The notes beneath the pieces are model-generated. The model worked only from the letters and a program-made list of their open reading frames with translations, was not told the origin of the DNA and did no database searches. A DNA stretch of 64,000 nucleotides from 3107 sp001483205 (GTDB lineage: Bacteria > Pseudomonadota > Alphaproteobacteria > Rhodobacterales > Rhodobacteraceae), in assembly GCA_964291375.2 (NCBI GenBank), contig OZ219809.1:1612001-1676000 (forward strand), in the 5' to 3' direction. Position numbers and translations under genes: made by a program. Positions within the stretch are counted from its first letter, which is position 1; every line of letters starts with the position of its first letter. Below are positions 1 to 8,663 of this stretch, piece after piece.

Positions 1-861
1 GAAGAACGCCATCTTGCCGACCATCCACAGCGCCCCGTCCGGCAACCCCGGTATCGGCGACAACCAGCCGCCGAAAAACAACAGCGAAGTCAGCGCGCAC
101 ATCAGGAAGATGGCGATATATTCGCCCGCCATGAACAAGAGGAACGGGGTCGAAGAATATTCCACCTGATACCCGGCGACAAGCTCTGATTCCGCTTCCG
201 GCAGGTCAAAGGGCGGGCGGTTGGTCTCGGCCAGTGCCGAGACGAAAAACAGCGCCACCATCGGCAGATGCGGCAGCCAATACCAACTGAAAAAGCCGTA
301 ATCGCCATCCTGCGCCCGCACGATGTCGCCAAAGCTCATCGACCCGGTGGAAATGATCACGCCGATGATGATCAGCCCGATAGAGACCTCATAGGATACC
401 ATCTGCGCCGCAGACCGCAGGCCGCCAAGAAAGGCGTATTTGGAGTTCGACGCCCAACCGCCCATGATCACACCATAGACCTCCAGCGACGACACCGCAA
501 AGACATAGAGGATGGCGACATTCAGATCGGCCAGCACCCAGCCGTCATTGAACGGGATCACCGCCCAGGCGATCATCGCCAGCACAAAAGATGTCATCGG
601 CGCGAGGAAAAAGACCGGTTTGTCAGCCCCGGCAGGTGTCACCACCTCTTTGACCACGTATTTCAGCGCATCCGCCACCGATTGCAGCAGGCCGAAAGCG
701 CCGACGATATTCGGCCCCCGGCGCATCTGCACCGCGGCCCATATCTTGCGGTCGCCATAGACCAGAAACAGCAGCGAGATCATCACGAAGGCGGTCACGG
801 CAAGGCATTGCGCGACGATGATCGCCAATATTCCCAGCGGGGTGGAAAGAAATTCAGCCAT
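1..861 (-). CDS. nuoH: NADH-quinone oxidoreductase subunit H (NuoH), 3' end cut by window edge
   Basis: This is the membrane subunit of respiratory complex I at the junction with the hydrophilic arm, forming part of the quinone-binding channel. The reverse strand reads open from an ATG at 861 to base 1 without a stop (287 codons; the family is usually about 330-350 residues), so the C-terminus lies outside the window. It starts MAEFLSTPLG. The hallmark loop AETNRPPFDLPEAESELVAG is present, and several hydrophobic segments surround it. It is downstream of nuoG but separated from it by an inserted methyltransferase gene and 132 bases of non-coding sequence, an unusual gap in an otherwise tight operon. 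Confidence 0.95.
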   Translation of the reverse strand, partial: MAEFLSTPLGILAIIVAQCLAVTAFVMISLLFLVYGDRKIWAAVQMRRGPNIVGAFGLLQSVADALKYVVKEVVTPAGADKPVFFLAPMTSFVLAMIAWAVIPFNDGWVLADLNVAILYVFAVSSLEVYGVIMGGWASNSKYAFLGGLRSAAQMVSYEVSIGLIIIGVIISTGSMSFGDIVRAQDGDYGFFSWYWLPHLPMVALFFVSALAETNRPPFDLPEAESELVAGYQVEYSSTPFLLFMAGEYIAIFLMCALTSLLFFGGWLSPIPGLPDGALWMVGKMAFF

Positions 862-993
862 GCGTCCTCATACCGTCGGTCTTTTGGTCCCGTGCCGCGC
901 GCGCCCTTGTCTGCACCGGTTCCGTCCTTGCATGGGGTGTAAACCGCATCCGCCCCCCATGGCCACCCCTGATTTCATCCGTTCCTGCGGCTT

Positions 994-2373
994 TCATTGC
1001 GCCGCCCGCCATTCGGCCATGGTTCTGCCGCCCTTGCTGCGGTTGCAGGCGGAACAGAGCAGTTGCAGATTTTCGGGATGGTCGGTGCCTCCGCGCGATT
1101 TCGGCAGGATATGGTCCACCTCCATGATGCGGAACGGGAAATGGGTGTCGCAGCCCACACAGACCCCTTCCTGTTCGCCATAGAGCCGGTGCTTGTGGGT
1201 GCGGTAGTTGGGCAGTTTGCCCAGATCGGTGCGTTTGGGTGGTTCCTCAAGCGCCGTCGCCCCGCCCCACAGGCCGCGATCCCCGGCGACCCGCTCATTG
1301 ACCAGTTTGATGGCCAGCGGCGAGAGGTCAATCCCCGCCCATCTCCGTTGCAGCCGGTCGGCGGCGACGAGGGTGGTGGCACAACCGCAGAACGGATCGA
1401 GCACCATGTCGTCTTTGTTGGAACTTGCGCTGATGATCCGCTCCAACAGCGCTAGCGGTTTTTGCGTCGGATAGCCGGTGCGCTCTTTTGCATTTGTGCT
1501 CAAAGGGCTGATGTCAGACCAGACATTCCCGATCACTGCGCCCTTTTGCTCCTGCAAATAACGCTTGAGCGCAAGCCTTTTGGAGTAATCTGGTGTTCCA
1601 TCTGCTTTTTGGGGATAGCGAATGCGGCGCTGATCGTGCAGTTCCTGCATTTTTTCGACCTGATAACGCCAGCCCTTTTCCGGGCAGGGATAGCCCTGCC
1701 AGTCATACATCATTAACGGGCGGGGATTGGGGCTTGCCATGTTGTCCAATCGATATGCGCCGCGTCCGTCCCCATCGTCAAACCGATAAAATTTCCTGAC
1801 ATATTCCGGCGAATGTGCCTCTATAACCGGATTGAAAACCGCATTTGGCATTCCGTAGAACAAGAGTATATCAGTAACATTGGCAAATGCTTTCCTCGAG
1901 TCATTATGGGTATTTGTCCGTTTCCAGGTAATTTCATTCCTGAAATTGCCCTGCCCGAATACCCCGTCCATCAGCAGCTTGAGGTAGTGGGAAGCCGTCG
2001 GGTCGCAATGCAGATAGATGCTGCCGGTCGATTTCAGAACGCGCCTCATCTCCAACAGCCGCACCGCCATGAAGATCAGATAGCTCATCATCGACTTGCC
2101 GTGCGCCTGCCGGGCAGCCTCGATCACCGTATAGGCCGCCGGGTTGCGGTCTGCCAGCTCGCCATGCTCATGCACGTCAACATCGCTCAGCGTCCACGCA
2201 TCCTTGAACGCCGCCCCCGCCGCCTTACTGCCAATCGGGGCCTCATAGTTGCGGTTCGAGTTGAATGGCGGATCAAGATAGATCAGGTCCACGCATTCAT
2301 CATTCATCCCCCGCAGGATGTGCAGGTTGTCACCGGTCCAGATCGTCCCGTCGGCGAAGTTTGGCGCGTTCAT
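994..2373 (-). CDS. DNA methyltransferase (beta-class N4/N6 type) fused to C-terminal HNH nuclease domain, inserted between nuoG and nuoH
   Basis: The 459-residue product has catalytic motif IV (DPPF, residues 34-37) near the N-terminus and the SAM-binding motif DPFCGCATT near residue 331. The order IV - target recognition - I is that of beta-class amino-methyltransferases. The last 60 residues form an HNH/zinc-finger nuclease module: CVGC, then VDHILPKSRGG, then CSACN. Methyltransferase-HNH fusions are known mostly from phages and mobile elements. The gene starts 18 bases after nuoG (GAGGGG just before the ATG) and so could be co-transcribed with complex I genes. No separate restriction or specificity gene is adjacent. 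The recognition site cannot be told from sequence. Confidence 0.87.
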   Translation of the reverse strand: MNAPNFADGTIWTGDNLHILRGMNDECVDLIYLDPPFNSNRNYEAPIGSKAAGAAFKDAWTLSDVDVHEHGELADRNPAAYTVIEAARQAHGKSMMSYLIFMAVRLLEMRRVLKSTGSIYLHCDPTASHYLKLLMDGVFGQGNFRNEITWKRTNTHNDSRKAFANVTDILLFYGMPNAVFNPVIEAHSPEYVRKFYRFDDGDGRGAYRLDNMASPNPRPLMMYDWQGYPCPEKGWRYQVEKMQELHDQRRIRYPQKADGTPDYSKRLALKRYLQEQKGAVIGNVWSDISPLSTNAKERTGYPTQKPLALLERIISASSNKDDMVLDPFCGCATTLVAADRLQRRWAGIDLSPLAIKLVNERVAGDRGLWGGATALEEPPKRTDLGKLPNYRTHKHRLYGEQEGVCVGCDTHFPFRIMEVDHILPKSRGGTDHPENLQLLCSACNRSKGGRTMAEWRAAQ

Positions 2374-2391
2374 CCCCTCAACTCTCTGCCA

Positions 2392-4422
2392 TCATTCCGC
2401 CGCCATCGTCTTTGCCCCTGCCCCGCGCGCCCGCGCATTGGCCGACAGTTCTGCCATCACCCCCGAGGCCCGCGCAATCGGGTTGGTCAGATAGAAATCG
2501 GCAATCGGATTGCGGAACGGGCCGCTGTCGGGCGCATCGGGCGGTATCGCTTGCCATTCGTTTTTCGGCACGGAGCCGATCCCGGCCAGATGCGGCACCT
2601 CTGCCACCAACGCCCGGCGCAACTCTGCCAGACTGTCATAGGGCAGGGTCGCGCCCGTCCCGGCACTGAGCGCCCGCAGTATTGCCCAGTTTTCCTTGGC
2701 CTCACCCGGCGGAAAGGCGGCACGCAGGGCCAGTTGCGGGCGGCCCTCGGTATTGACAAAAAGCGCGTTTTCCTCGGTATAGGCGGCAGAGGGCAGGATC
2801 ACATCGGCCCGATGCGCGCCCCGGTCGCCATGGCTGCCCTGATAGATCACGAAAGCGCCCGGCGCGATGTCGATCTCATCCGCACCAAGATTCAGGATCA
2901 CATCCGCCCCCTCAAGCGCCGCCGAAAGGCCGCCCTCGGTCACCGCGCCCGCATCCATCGCCCCCACCCGGGCCGCCGCCGTGTGCAGGACGAGGAACGC
3001 CGAATCCGTCATTTCGGCGAATTTCATCGCCTGGCCCAGCACCGCCGCGCCATCCGCGCCGAGAAGCACACCCTGACCGATAATGACCATGGTCTTTTTG
3101 GCCCTGGCGTCGGAATTGTCGCCCTCGTTCAGCCTGACCAGATCACTGCTGCCGGTGCCAAGGTGGAAATAATCATACGTCAGGTCAACGGCCTCCCCGA
3201 TCAGGCCGATCTTCGCGCCGTTCAGCCACGCCTTGCGGATGCGCGCGTTCAGCACCGGGGCCTCATCGCGCGGATTGGTGCCGATCAGCATGATCGCTTG
3301 CGCACTGTCGATGTCCCCGATGGATGCGGTGCCGGAATAGGCCGCGCGGTTGCCCGCAGGCAGCTTTGCCCCATCAACCCGGCACTCAATCGCACCACCC
3401 AGCCCCCCGACCAGTTGCCTTAGCGCAAACGCCGCCTCGACCGGGGCCAGATCACCGACCAGACCGGCAACCTTCTTTGCGCCCTTCATCGCCCCGGCAG
3501 CCTTGCCCAGGGCTTCCTGCCATGTGGCCGGGCGCAGCCTGCCGCCGTCGTCACGCATATAGGGCCGGTCCAGCCGCTGGCGGCGCAGGCCGTCCCAGAT
3601 GAACCGGGTCTTGTCGGAAATCCATTCCTCATTCACCCCGTCATGGTTGCGCGGCAGAATGCGCCTGACTTCGCGCCCTCTGGCATCGACACGGATATTC
3701 GACCCCAGCGCATCCATCACATCGATGGTTTCGGTCCGGCTGAGCTCCCATGGCCGCGCGGTAAAGGCGTAGGGTTTCGAGGTCAGTGCCCCCACCGGGC
3801 ACAGGTCGATAATGTTGCCTTGCAGGTTGCTGTCGAGCGTCCGGTTCAGATAGCTGGTGATCTCGGCATCTTCGCCACGGCCCGTTTGCCCCATCTGGGT
3901 GATCCCGGCGACCTCGGTGGTGAAGCGCACGCAACGGGTGCAGGAAATGCAGCGGGTCATGGCGGTGGCCACCAGCGGGCCAAGGTCAAGGTCATCCACC
4001 GCGCGCTTGGCCTCGGTAAAGCGGCTGAAATCGACCCCATAGGCCATCGCCTGATCCTGAAGGTCGCATTCCCCGCCCTGATCGCAGATCGGGCAATCAA
4101 GCGGATGGTTGATCAGCAGGAACTCCATCACCCCTTCACGGGCTTTTTTGACCATGGGCGAGTTGGTGCGGATCACCGGCGGCTGTCCCTCCGGCCCCGG
4201 CCGCAAATCCCTGACCTGCATGGCGCAGGAGGCCGCGGGCTTTGGCGGGCCGCCTACGACCTCGACCAGACACATCCGGCAATTCCCGGCGATCGACAGC
4301 CGTTCGTGATAGCAGAAGCGCGGAATTTCCACTCCGGCCTGTTCGCAGGCCTGAATCAGCGTCATCGCCGGGTCAACCTCAATTTCCCGACTGTCGATGA
4401 CGATCTTGTGAAGGTCACTCAT
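2392..4422 (-). CDS. nuoG: NADH-quinone oxidoreductase subunit G (NuoG)
   Basis: Large iron-sulphur subunit of complex I (676 residues). The N-terminal 2Fe-2S ferredoxin-like domain carries CEQAGVEIPRFCYHE and CRMC. It is followed by CPICDQGGECDLQDQ and a CISCTRC cluster motif, then a molybdopterin-oxidoreductase-like body. The start MSDLHKIVIDS at 4422 is chosen because the upstream codons in frame do not look like the family. The C-terminus ends KTMAAE, with the stop 18 bases before the next start. The gene passes electrons from the NuoEF module through its FeS chain to NuoI/NuoB. Confidence 0.96.
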   Translation of the reverse strand: MSDLHKIVIDSREIEVDPAMTLIQACEQAGVEIPRFCYHERLSIAGNCRMCLVEVVGGPPKPAASCAMQVRDLRPGPEGQPPVIRTNSPMVKKAREGVMEFLLINHPLDCPICDQGGECDLQDQAMAYGVDFSRFTEAKRAVDDLDLGPLVATAMTRCISCTRCVRFTTEVAGITQMGQTGRGEDAEITSYLNRTLDSNLQGNIIDLCPVGALTSKPYAFTARPWELSRTETIDVMDALGSNIRVDARGREVRRILPRNHDGVNEEWISDKTRFIWDGLRRQRLDRPYMRDDGGRLRPATWQEALGKAAGAMKGAKKVAGLVGDLAPVEAAFALRQLVGGLGGAIECRVDGAKLPAGNRAAYSGTASIGDIDSAQAIMLIGTNPRDEAPVLNARIRKAWLNGAKIGLIGEAVDLTYDYFHLGTGSSDLVRLNEGDNSDARAKKTMVIIGQGVLLGADGAAVLGQAMKFAEMTDSAFLVLHTAAARVGAMDAGAVTEGGLSAALEGADVILNLGADEIDIAPGAFVIYQGSHGDRGAHRADVILPSAAYTEENALFVNTEGRPQLALRAAFPPGEAKENWAILRALSAGTGATLPYDSLAELRRALVAEVPHLAGIGSVPKNEWQAIPPDAPDSGPFRNPIADFYLTNPIARASGVMAELSANARARGAGAKTMAAE

Positions 4423-4496
4423 GGTCCTGTCCCCGCTGTTCCTGCGCCCGCCGGTCACTGCTCATCCGTGGGTCATGTGTTCCGGTCATGGCGTCC

Positions 4497-4955
4497 CTAT
4501 CTGGCCCTCAGCAACGCGCCAATGGCGCTTGAGCGCGCGATTTCCCTGTGGCCGAAGGCGCAGAGGGTTTCCGGCTTTTCCCGGTCCACCCCGTTATCCG
4601 CAAGGTATTTCTCGCCGATTGCCTTCAGCCGGTCCTTATCGGCCTCGCTGTCCACGAAGGCGTCAATTTCAGCCTGGCTATAGCCCAGTTCAAGCGCCTG
4701 CCGCTCAAGCGATTTCAGATAAAAATAGCCCTTGATCAACCGCCCCGAAATACTGTCGCACTTCTTGCGTATCTCATTGGCAAGCCCGGCGATCAGAAGG
4801 CCATTGTTGATATGCCTGACCTCGCTCAGTGGTGGCCTGTCCGGTGCCGCCCCGGTGGTCCCGGCGGGGCCGCTCCCCCCGGCGGCAAAAGCAAGTGCAG
4901 CGGCGCAGAGGCACAACGTCGGGGCGCGGCGGATGATGGGCGCGCGTCCGGTCAT
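4497..4955 (-). CDS. Secreted DUF5333-like small protein of the nuo operon
   Basis: 152-residue protein with an N-terminal signal peptide (hydrophobic stretch LCLCAAALAFAAGG) and a helical mature part rich in charged residues, including CDSISGRLIKGYFYLKSLE. I recognise it as the DUF5333 type found in Rhodobacterales nuo operons between nuoF and nuoG; the family assignment is from memory, not a search. The ATG at 4955 overlaps the stop of the upstream lipoprotein gene in an ATGA arrangement, which supports this start over a longer upstream one and implies translational coupling. Function unknown; a periplasmic location is predicted. Confidence 0.72.
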   Translation of the reverse strand: MTGRAPIIRRAPTLCLCAAALAFAAGGSGPAGTTGAAPDRPPLSEVRHINNGLLIAGLANEIRKKCDSISGRLIKGYFYLKSLERQALELGYSQAEIDAFVDSEADKDRLKAIGEKYLADNGVDREKPETLCAFGHREIARSSAIGALLRAR

Positions 4956-5329
4956 CTTGCCATACACCTGCCGGAAAAGGTCAGCGTCTCGCCGCTCTGC
5001 CCGAACGCCCAATCGCCGGTTGCCGGGTCAAGCCGCCACTCGGTATCGGAATTGCCGTAATTGAACAGGCAGTATCCGGTTGCCTGAAAGCGCACGCTCT
5101 CGCGCACCTCATCCAGCCCGGCCCCGCGGGAGGCCACCGACACCGTGAAGGTCCGGCGGTCCGTGCCTTTCGACAGGCGGGCCTTGTAGATCAGGGCGCT
5201 CTCGCCCTCGCCCGCGGCCTCGCCCACGCCCGAACCGAAGAGCTGCCGGACCGCACCGCATCCGGTGAGCGACAGGCACAGGGCCACAAGGATTGCCGGG
5301 CGCAGGGCCGCTCGGATGATGAGTGTCAT
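4952..5329 (-). CDS. Small predicted lipoprotein of the nuo operon
   Basis: 125 residues. The start MTLIIRAALRPAILVALC at 5329 leads straight into a signal peptide ending in a lipobox LTGC, so the mature protein is probably lipid-anchored. The rest (ATGYCLFNYGNSDTEWRL and a C-terminal Cys) looks like a small beta-rich periplasmic domain. Longer in-frame starts exist upstream but give a sequence with no signal peptide at its N-terminus. The stop overlaps the next gene by ATGA. It lies 139 bases downstream of nuoF. I do not recognise a function; position suggests an accessory role, or simply a hitch-hiker in the nuo operon. Confidence 0.7.
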   Translation of the reverse strand: MTLIIRAALRPAILVALCLSLTGCGAVRQLFGSGVGEAAGEGESALIYKARLSKGTDRRTFTVSVASRGAGLDEVRESVRFQATGYCLFNYGNSDTEWRLDPATGDWAFGQSGETLTFSGRCMAR

Positions 5330-5468
5330 GTCAGTTTTAACTCCGCTTTCAACCACACTGGCATGTCGCTTGCCGGACGCAGATGCTCGGGGCGACCATA
5401 CCACGGTCTGCACGATACCGCATAAAGACCTCTTCGCCAATATCGCCTGTGTCGGTATCGCCCATCCC

Positions 5469-6764
5469 CTACTCCGCCGCCACCGCGCCCATGCGGCCCC
5501 GGCGTTTATGGGCAATGCGGTCTTCGATCTCATCCCTGAAATGGCGGATCAGGCCCTGGATCGGCCAGGCGGCAGCGTCACCGAGCGCACAGATGGTATG
5601 GCCTTCGACCTGTTTGGTGACCGACAAGAGCATGTCGATCTCTTCCGGCCCTGCATCGCCCGTCACCAGCCGCTCCATCACCCGCATCATCCAGCCGACA
5701 CCTTCGCGACACGGCGTGCATTGGCCGCAGCTTTCATGCTTGTAGAATTTCGACAGCCGCCAGATCGCCCGGATCACATCGGTCGAGCGGTCCATCACGA
5801 TCACCGCTGCGGTGCCAAGGCCCGAACGCTGTTCGCGCAGCCAGTCGAAATCCATGATCGCGTCCGCGCACACCGCCGCGGGCAGCAGCGGCACCGACGA
5901 CCCGCCGGGGATCACCGCCTTCAGATTGTTCCAGCCGCCGCGCACGCCGCCACAGTGCTTTTCCAGAAGTTCCTTCAGCGGGATCGACATTTCCTCTTCG
6001 ACCACACAAGGGGCGTTCACATGGCCGGAAATGGCGAAAAGTTTGGTCCCGGCGTTGTTCGGGCGGCCAAAAGAGGAAAACCACCCCGCGCCACGCCGCA
6101 GGATCGTCGGTGCCACCGCAATCGATTCGACATTGTTCACCGTCGTCGGGCACCCGTAAAGCCCCGCCCCCGCCGGAAAGGGCGGTTTCATCCGCGGCAT
6201 TCCCTTTTTGCCTTCGAGGCTTTCCAAGAGCGCGGTTTCCTCGCCGCAGATATAGGCCCCGGCCCCGTGATGCAGGTAAAGGTCGAAATCCCAGCCTGAT
6301 CCGGCCGCGTTCCGGCCCAACAGCCCGGCATCATAGCATTCGTCGATTGCCGCCTGAAGCGCCTCGCGCTCACGGATGAACTCGCCGCGAATATAGATGT
6401 AGCAGGTATGCGCCCCCATCGCGAAAGAGGCAATCAGCGCGCCCTCGATCAGCGTGTGAGGATCGTGGCGCATGATCTCGCGATCCTTGCAGGTGCCCGG
6501 CTCTGATTCGTCGGCGTTGATCACCAGATACGCCGGGCGGCCATCGCTTTCCTTGGGCATGAACGACCATTTCAGCCCGGTCGGAAACCCGGCCCCGCCC
6601 CGGCCCCGCAGGCCCGACGCCTTGATCTCTTCGACGATCCAGTCGCGGCCTTTGCCGATCAGACCCGCCGTGCCGTCCCAATGGCCGCGCGCCCGCGCCC
6701 CGGCAAGGCTGCGGTCCCCCATCCCGTAGAGGTTGGTGAATATCCGGTCCTGATCCTTCAGCAT
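5469..6764 (-). CDS. nuoF: NADH-quinone oxidoreductase subunit F (NuoF)
   Basis: 51-kDa-type subunit that binds NADH and FMN and carries a 4Fe-4S cluster (431 residues, the usual length). Visible signatures are the glycine-rich nucleotide loop GRGGAGFPTGLKW, the flavin region ICGEETALLESLEG, and the cluster motif ESCGQCTPCREG with a later Cys in HTICALGDAAA. The start MLKDQDRIFTNLYG at 6764 is the family start; the upstream open frame is a shadow. It lies downstream of DUF5337 with a 43-base gap. It oxidises NADH and passes electrons to NuoE and NuoG. Confidence 0.96.
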   Translation of the reverse strand: MLKDQDRIFTNLYGMGDRSLAGARARGHWDGTAGLIGKGRDWIVEEIKASGLRGRGGAGFPTGLKWSFMPKESDGRPAYLVINADESEPGTCKDREIMRHDPHTLIEGALIASFAMGAHTCYIYIRGEFIREREALQAAIDECYDAGLLGRNAAGSGWDFDLYLHHGAGAYICGEETALLESLEGKKGMPRMKPPFPAGAGLYGCPTTVNNVESIAVAPTILRRGAGWFSSFGRPNNAGTKLFAISGHVNAPCVVEEEMSIPLKELLEKHCGGVRGGWNNLKAVIPGGSSVPLLPAAVCADAIMDFDWLREQRSGLGTAAVIVMDRSTDVIRAIWRLSKFYKHESCGQCTPCREGVGWMMRVMERLVTGDAGPEEIDMLLSVTKQVEGHTICALGDAAAWPIQGLIRHFRDEIEDRIAHKRRGRMGAVAAE

Positions 6765-6807
6765 CGCCGTTATCCTTCGTTTGCCGGTGTCCCCCGGCGC
6801 GCCCGTG

Positions 6808-7029
6808 TCATCCCCGGCGTTTCCGCCACATGGCCGTTGCCACCACCAGCGCCCATATGAACGCGGCAATCGCGGCAAAGTCGAGAAGAAAGACATAGCG
6901 GGCCTCAAGCCCCAGCTTTCCGCCCAGCCATTGCCCGCCCAGCCAGAAGAGCGCCGTCGCCACAATCACCACCGCCAGCACCCGCGCCCGGCGCGCCATC
7001 GCCCGGTCCTGTTCCTGCTCAGGCGTCAT
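6808..7029 (-). CDS. Small two-TM protein, DUF5337-like
   Basis: 73 residues starting MTPEQEQDRAMARRARVL, with two hydrophobic helices (VLAVVIVATALFWLGGQWLG and YVFLLDFAAIAAFIWALVVA) and a basic tail WRKRRG. I recognise it as the DUF5337 type that lies between nuoE and nuoF in Rhodobacterales. The start at 7029 lies inside a 71-base direct repeat whose second copy supplies the start of the upstream methyltransferase gene. Function is unknown; by position it may help assemble or anchor complex I. Confidence 0.75.
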   Translation of the reverse strand: MTPEQEQDRAMARRARVLAVVIVATALFWLGGQWLGGKLGLEARYVFLLDFAAIAAFIWALVVATAMWRKRRG

Positions 7030-7083
7030 GGTGGTCTGCGCCTCATGCGTCTGTGACGCCGCCCGCTGCGGCAAGCGCTCTTG
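7013..7083. repeat. Left copy of imperfect direct repeat flanking the nuoE-nuoF methyltransferase gene
   Basis: This 71-base stretch is a near copy of 8590-8663. The first 20 bases (TCCTGCTCAGGCGTCATGGT) and the last 14 (GGCAAGCGCTCTTG) are identical in both. Read on the minus strand it contains a leftover nuoE C-terminus (RALAAAGGVTDA, stop) followed by the DUF5337 start. It therefore represents the original nuoE-DUF5337 junction, now separated from nuoE by the inserted gene. Confidence 0.85.
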
Positions 7084-7091
7084 TGTGCCCG

Positions 7092-8612
7092 TCATGCCGC
7101 GCCTCCGACTGTCGGATGCGGTTGCTTCGCCCGCTCTTCGTCCAGAAACAGACCCCACGCCTTCTTGCCCTTACGACTGTTGCAGTTGCCGCAAAGGGCG
7201 ATGCGGTTTGACTGGTCATCTTCGCCGCCACGCACACGCGGGATGCGGTGGTCAAGGTGGAGATCAACGGCGCGCAGGTTCTCCGAGTCGCAATACGGGT
7301 TTGCGCATCGGCGGCCCTGCCGGTTCCACAAGGATTGCCTGAGCTTGGCATCCGGTATGCTCGGAACATCCGTGCGGCGAATGGATTTGCGAATTGTGAC
7401 CGGGCGGTCAACCATGTTGAGGCGGGTTTCATCCGCCAACCGGTCACGGGTCACCTGCTCGGCAACCGGGTCAATATCAATGCCGATCCACTGGCGTTGC
7501 AACTGTTCTGCGGAAATGCACGTCGTTGCGCAGCCAGCGAACGGGTCAAGCACGATGTCGCCAATATCCGTCGCGCATTCGATCAATCGCCGGTAAAGGC
7601 TGACCGGCTTTCGTGTGCTCCATTCGACCTTGCTGCTTTCTACCTGCACCACGTCAAGCCATACGTCGTCCCTGGGCCGTCCGGGCTGTTCGTCCAGGTA
7701 TCGCTTTTCGCGCGGCACACGGCCCGGAGCCAACTGGACTATCCTGCCTTCTGCATGGGCCTTCTCCATGCGTTCCTTGGTCCAGCGCCATACCCGCTCG
7801 ACGCCAAGAAATTCGTAGGTCAGGTTCTTCCGATCAGAACTGGGATTTGTTAAACTCGTGAGCTGGTAGCGCCGCGACCCATCAAATTTGTCGTATTGAT
7901 TCAACGTCATCTGGTCTGCGAGCGGCAACTCTTTCATTTCGCCTTTTGTGTATTTCTGTTGAAGATGCTTCAGGTCGTATGGTTCATAGGAAGGATTCCA
8001 TTTCCATTTCTTAGATTTTCCATACGCGAAAATCGTGCCGTGATTGCGCGGAAGGCGGCGGCCAGCAAGTCCCTTCGACGGATGACTTTTCCATGCAATT
8101 TCATTGATGAGCTTGTCACGCCCGAACACTGCATCCAGTAACAGGCGAAGATAGCCATTTGCTTCCCAGTTGCATTGCAGGAACAGAACCCCGGTGGGTT
8201 TCAGGATGCGCTGCATCTCGATAATGCGCGGGGCCATATAAGCAAGATAGGCGGCAATCGAGTTCACGGTGCGCCCGGTGTCGATCCTGCCGGTTTTTTG
8301 ATCCACACTGCCGCCCTCTATGACCGCTGCGGCCTCAATGATCTCTTTGATCGCCGGATGTTCACTGGCAATCAGGTCATGCCATTCATCCGTCACTTCA
8401 TCCCAGCGCCACCTGTCATCAAAACGTTGGTCCGCAGACCTGGAGCCAAGAGGCGCGTTGAACATCCGCTTGGCGTTGAACGGCGGATCGGTGGCGATGC
8501 AGTCAACGCTGTCGCTGTTCATGCCGCGCATGACGTGAATATTGTCAGCGACGAAAAGCGTCCGGTTCTGCCAGTTTGCGGCCATATTGTCCTGCTCAGG
8601 CGTCATGGTCAT
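7092..8612 (-). CDS. DNA methyltransferase fused to C-terminal HNH domain, inserted between nuoE and DUF5337/nuoF
   Basis: 506 residues if it starts at 8612. Motif IV DPPF is at residues 42-45, and the SAM motif DPFAGCATT lies beyond the target-recognition region (beta-class order). A C-terminal HNH module has CANPYC, LDHRIPRVRGG and CGNCN. It is related to the 994-2373 protein, but the two diverge through most of the recognition region. Alternative starts are 8606 (matching the DUF5337 start) and 8585 (MAANWQNRTLF, with GCAGGA four bases upstream). Its first codons MTPEQ are copied from DUF5337, so the gene borrowed the host gene's initiation region. No partner restriction gene is nearby. 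Confidence 0.87.
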   Translation of the reverse strand: MTMTPEQDNMAANWQNRTLFVADNIHVMRGMNSDSVDCIATDPPFNAKRMFNAPLGSRSADQRFDDRWRWDEVTDEWHDLIASEHPAIKEIIEAAAVIEGGSVDQKTGRIDTGRTVNSIAAYLAYMAPRIIEMQRILKPTGVLFLQCNWEANGYLRLLLDAVFGRDKLINEIAWKSHPSKGLAGRRLPRNHGTIFAYGKSKKWKWNPSYEPYDLKHLQQKYTKGEMKELPLADQMTLNQYDKFDGSRRYQLTSLTNPSSDRKNLTYEFLGVERVWRWTKERMEKAHAEGRIVQLAPGRVPREKRYLDEQPGRPRDDVWLDVVQVESSKVEWSTRKPVSLYRRLIECATDIGDIVLDPFAGCATTCISAEQLQRQWIGIDIDPVAEQVTRDRLADETRLNMVDRPVTIRKSIRRTDVPSIPDAKLRQSLWNRQGRRCANPYCDSENLRAVDLHLDHRIPRVRGGEDDQSNRIALCGNCNSRKGKKAWGLFLDEERAKQPHPTVGGAA

Positions 8613-8663
8613 GCGCGCCTCATGCGTCTGCGCCCCTGCCGCCCGCCCCGGCAAGCGCTCTTG
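8590..8663. repeat. Right copy of imperfect direct repeat flanking the methyltransferase gene
   Basis: 74 bases matching 7013-7083 with some substitutions and three extra bases. On the minus strand it holds the present nuoE C-terminus (RALAGAGGRGADA, stop) and the first codons of the methyltransferase reading frame. The two copies bracket the inserted gene exactly, as expected if insertion duplicated the junction or if the gene arrived with flanking homology from a diverged strain. Confidence 0.85.

Noticed and set aside
862..2391. Direct repeat around the first methyltransferase gene like that around the second
   Set aside because: Only weak similarity (ATGGCAGA versus ATGGCTGA near nuoH) was found; not enough to claim duplication.
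1813..3423. Long plus-strand frame of 536 codons opposite the methyltransferase and nuoG
   Set aside because: It is antisense to clear coding sequence; the translation is Arg/His/Pro-rich without motifs, typical of high-GC shadows.
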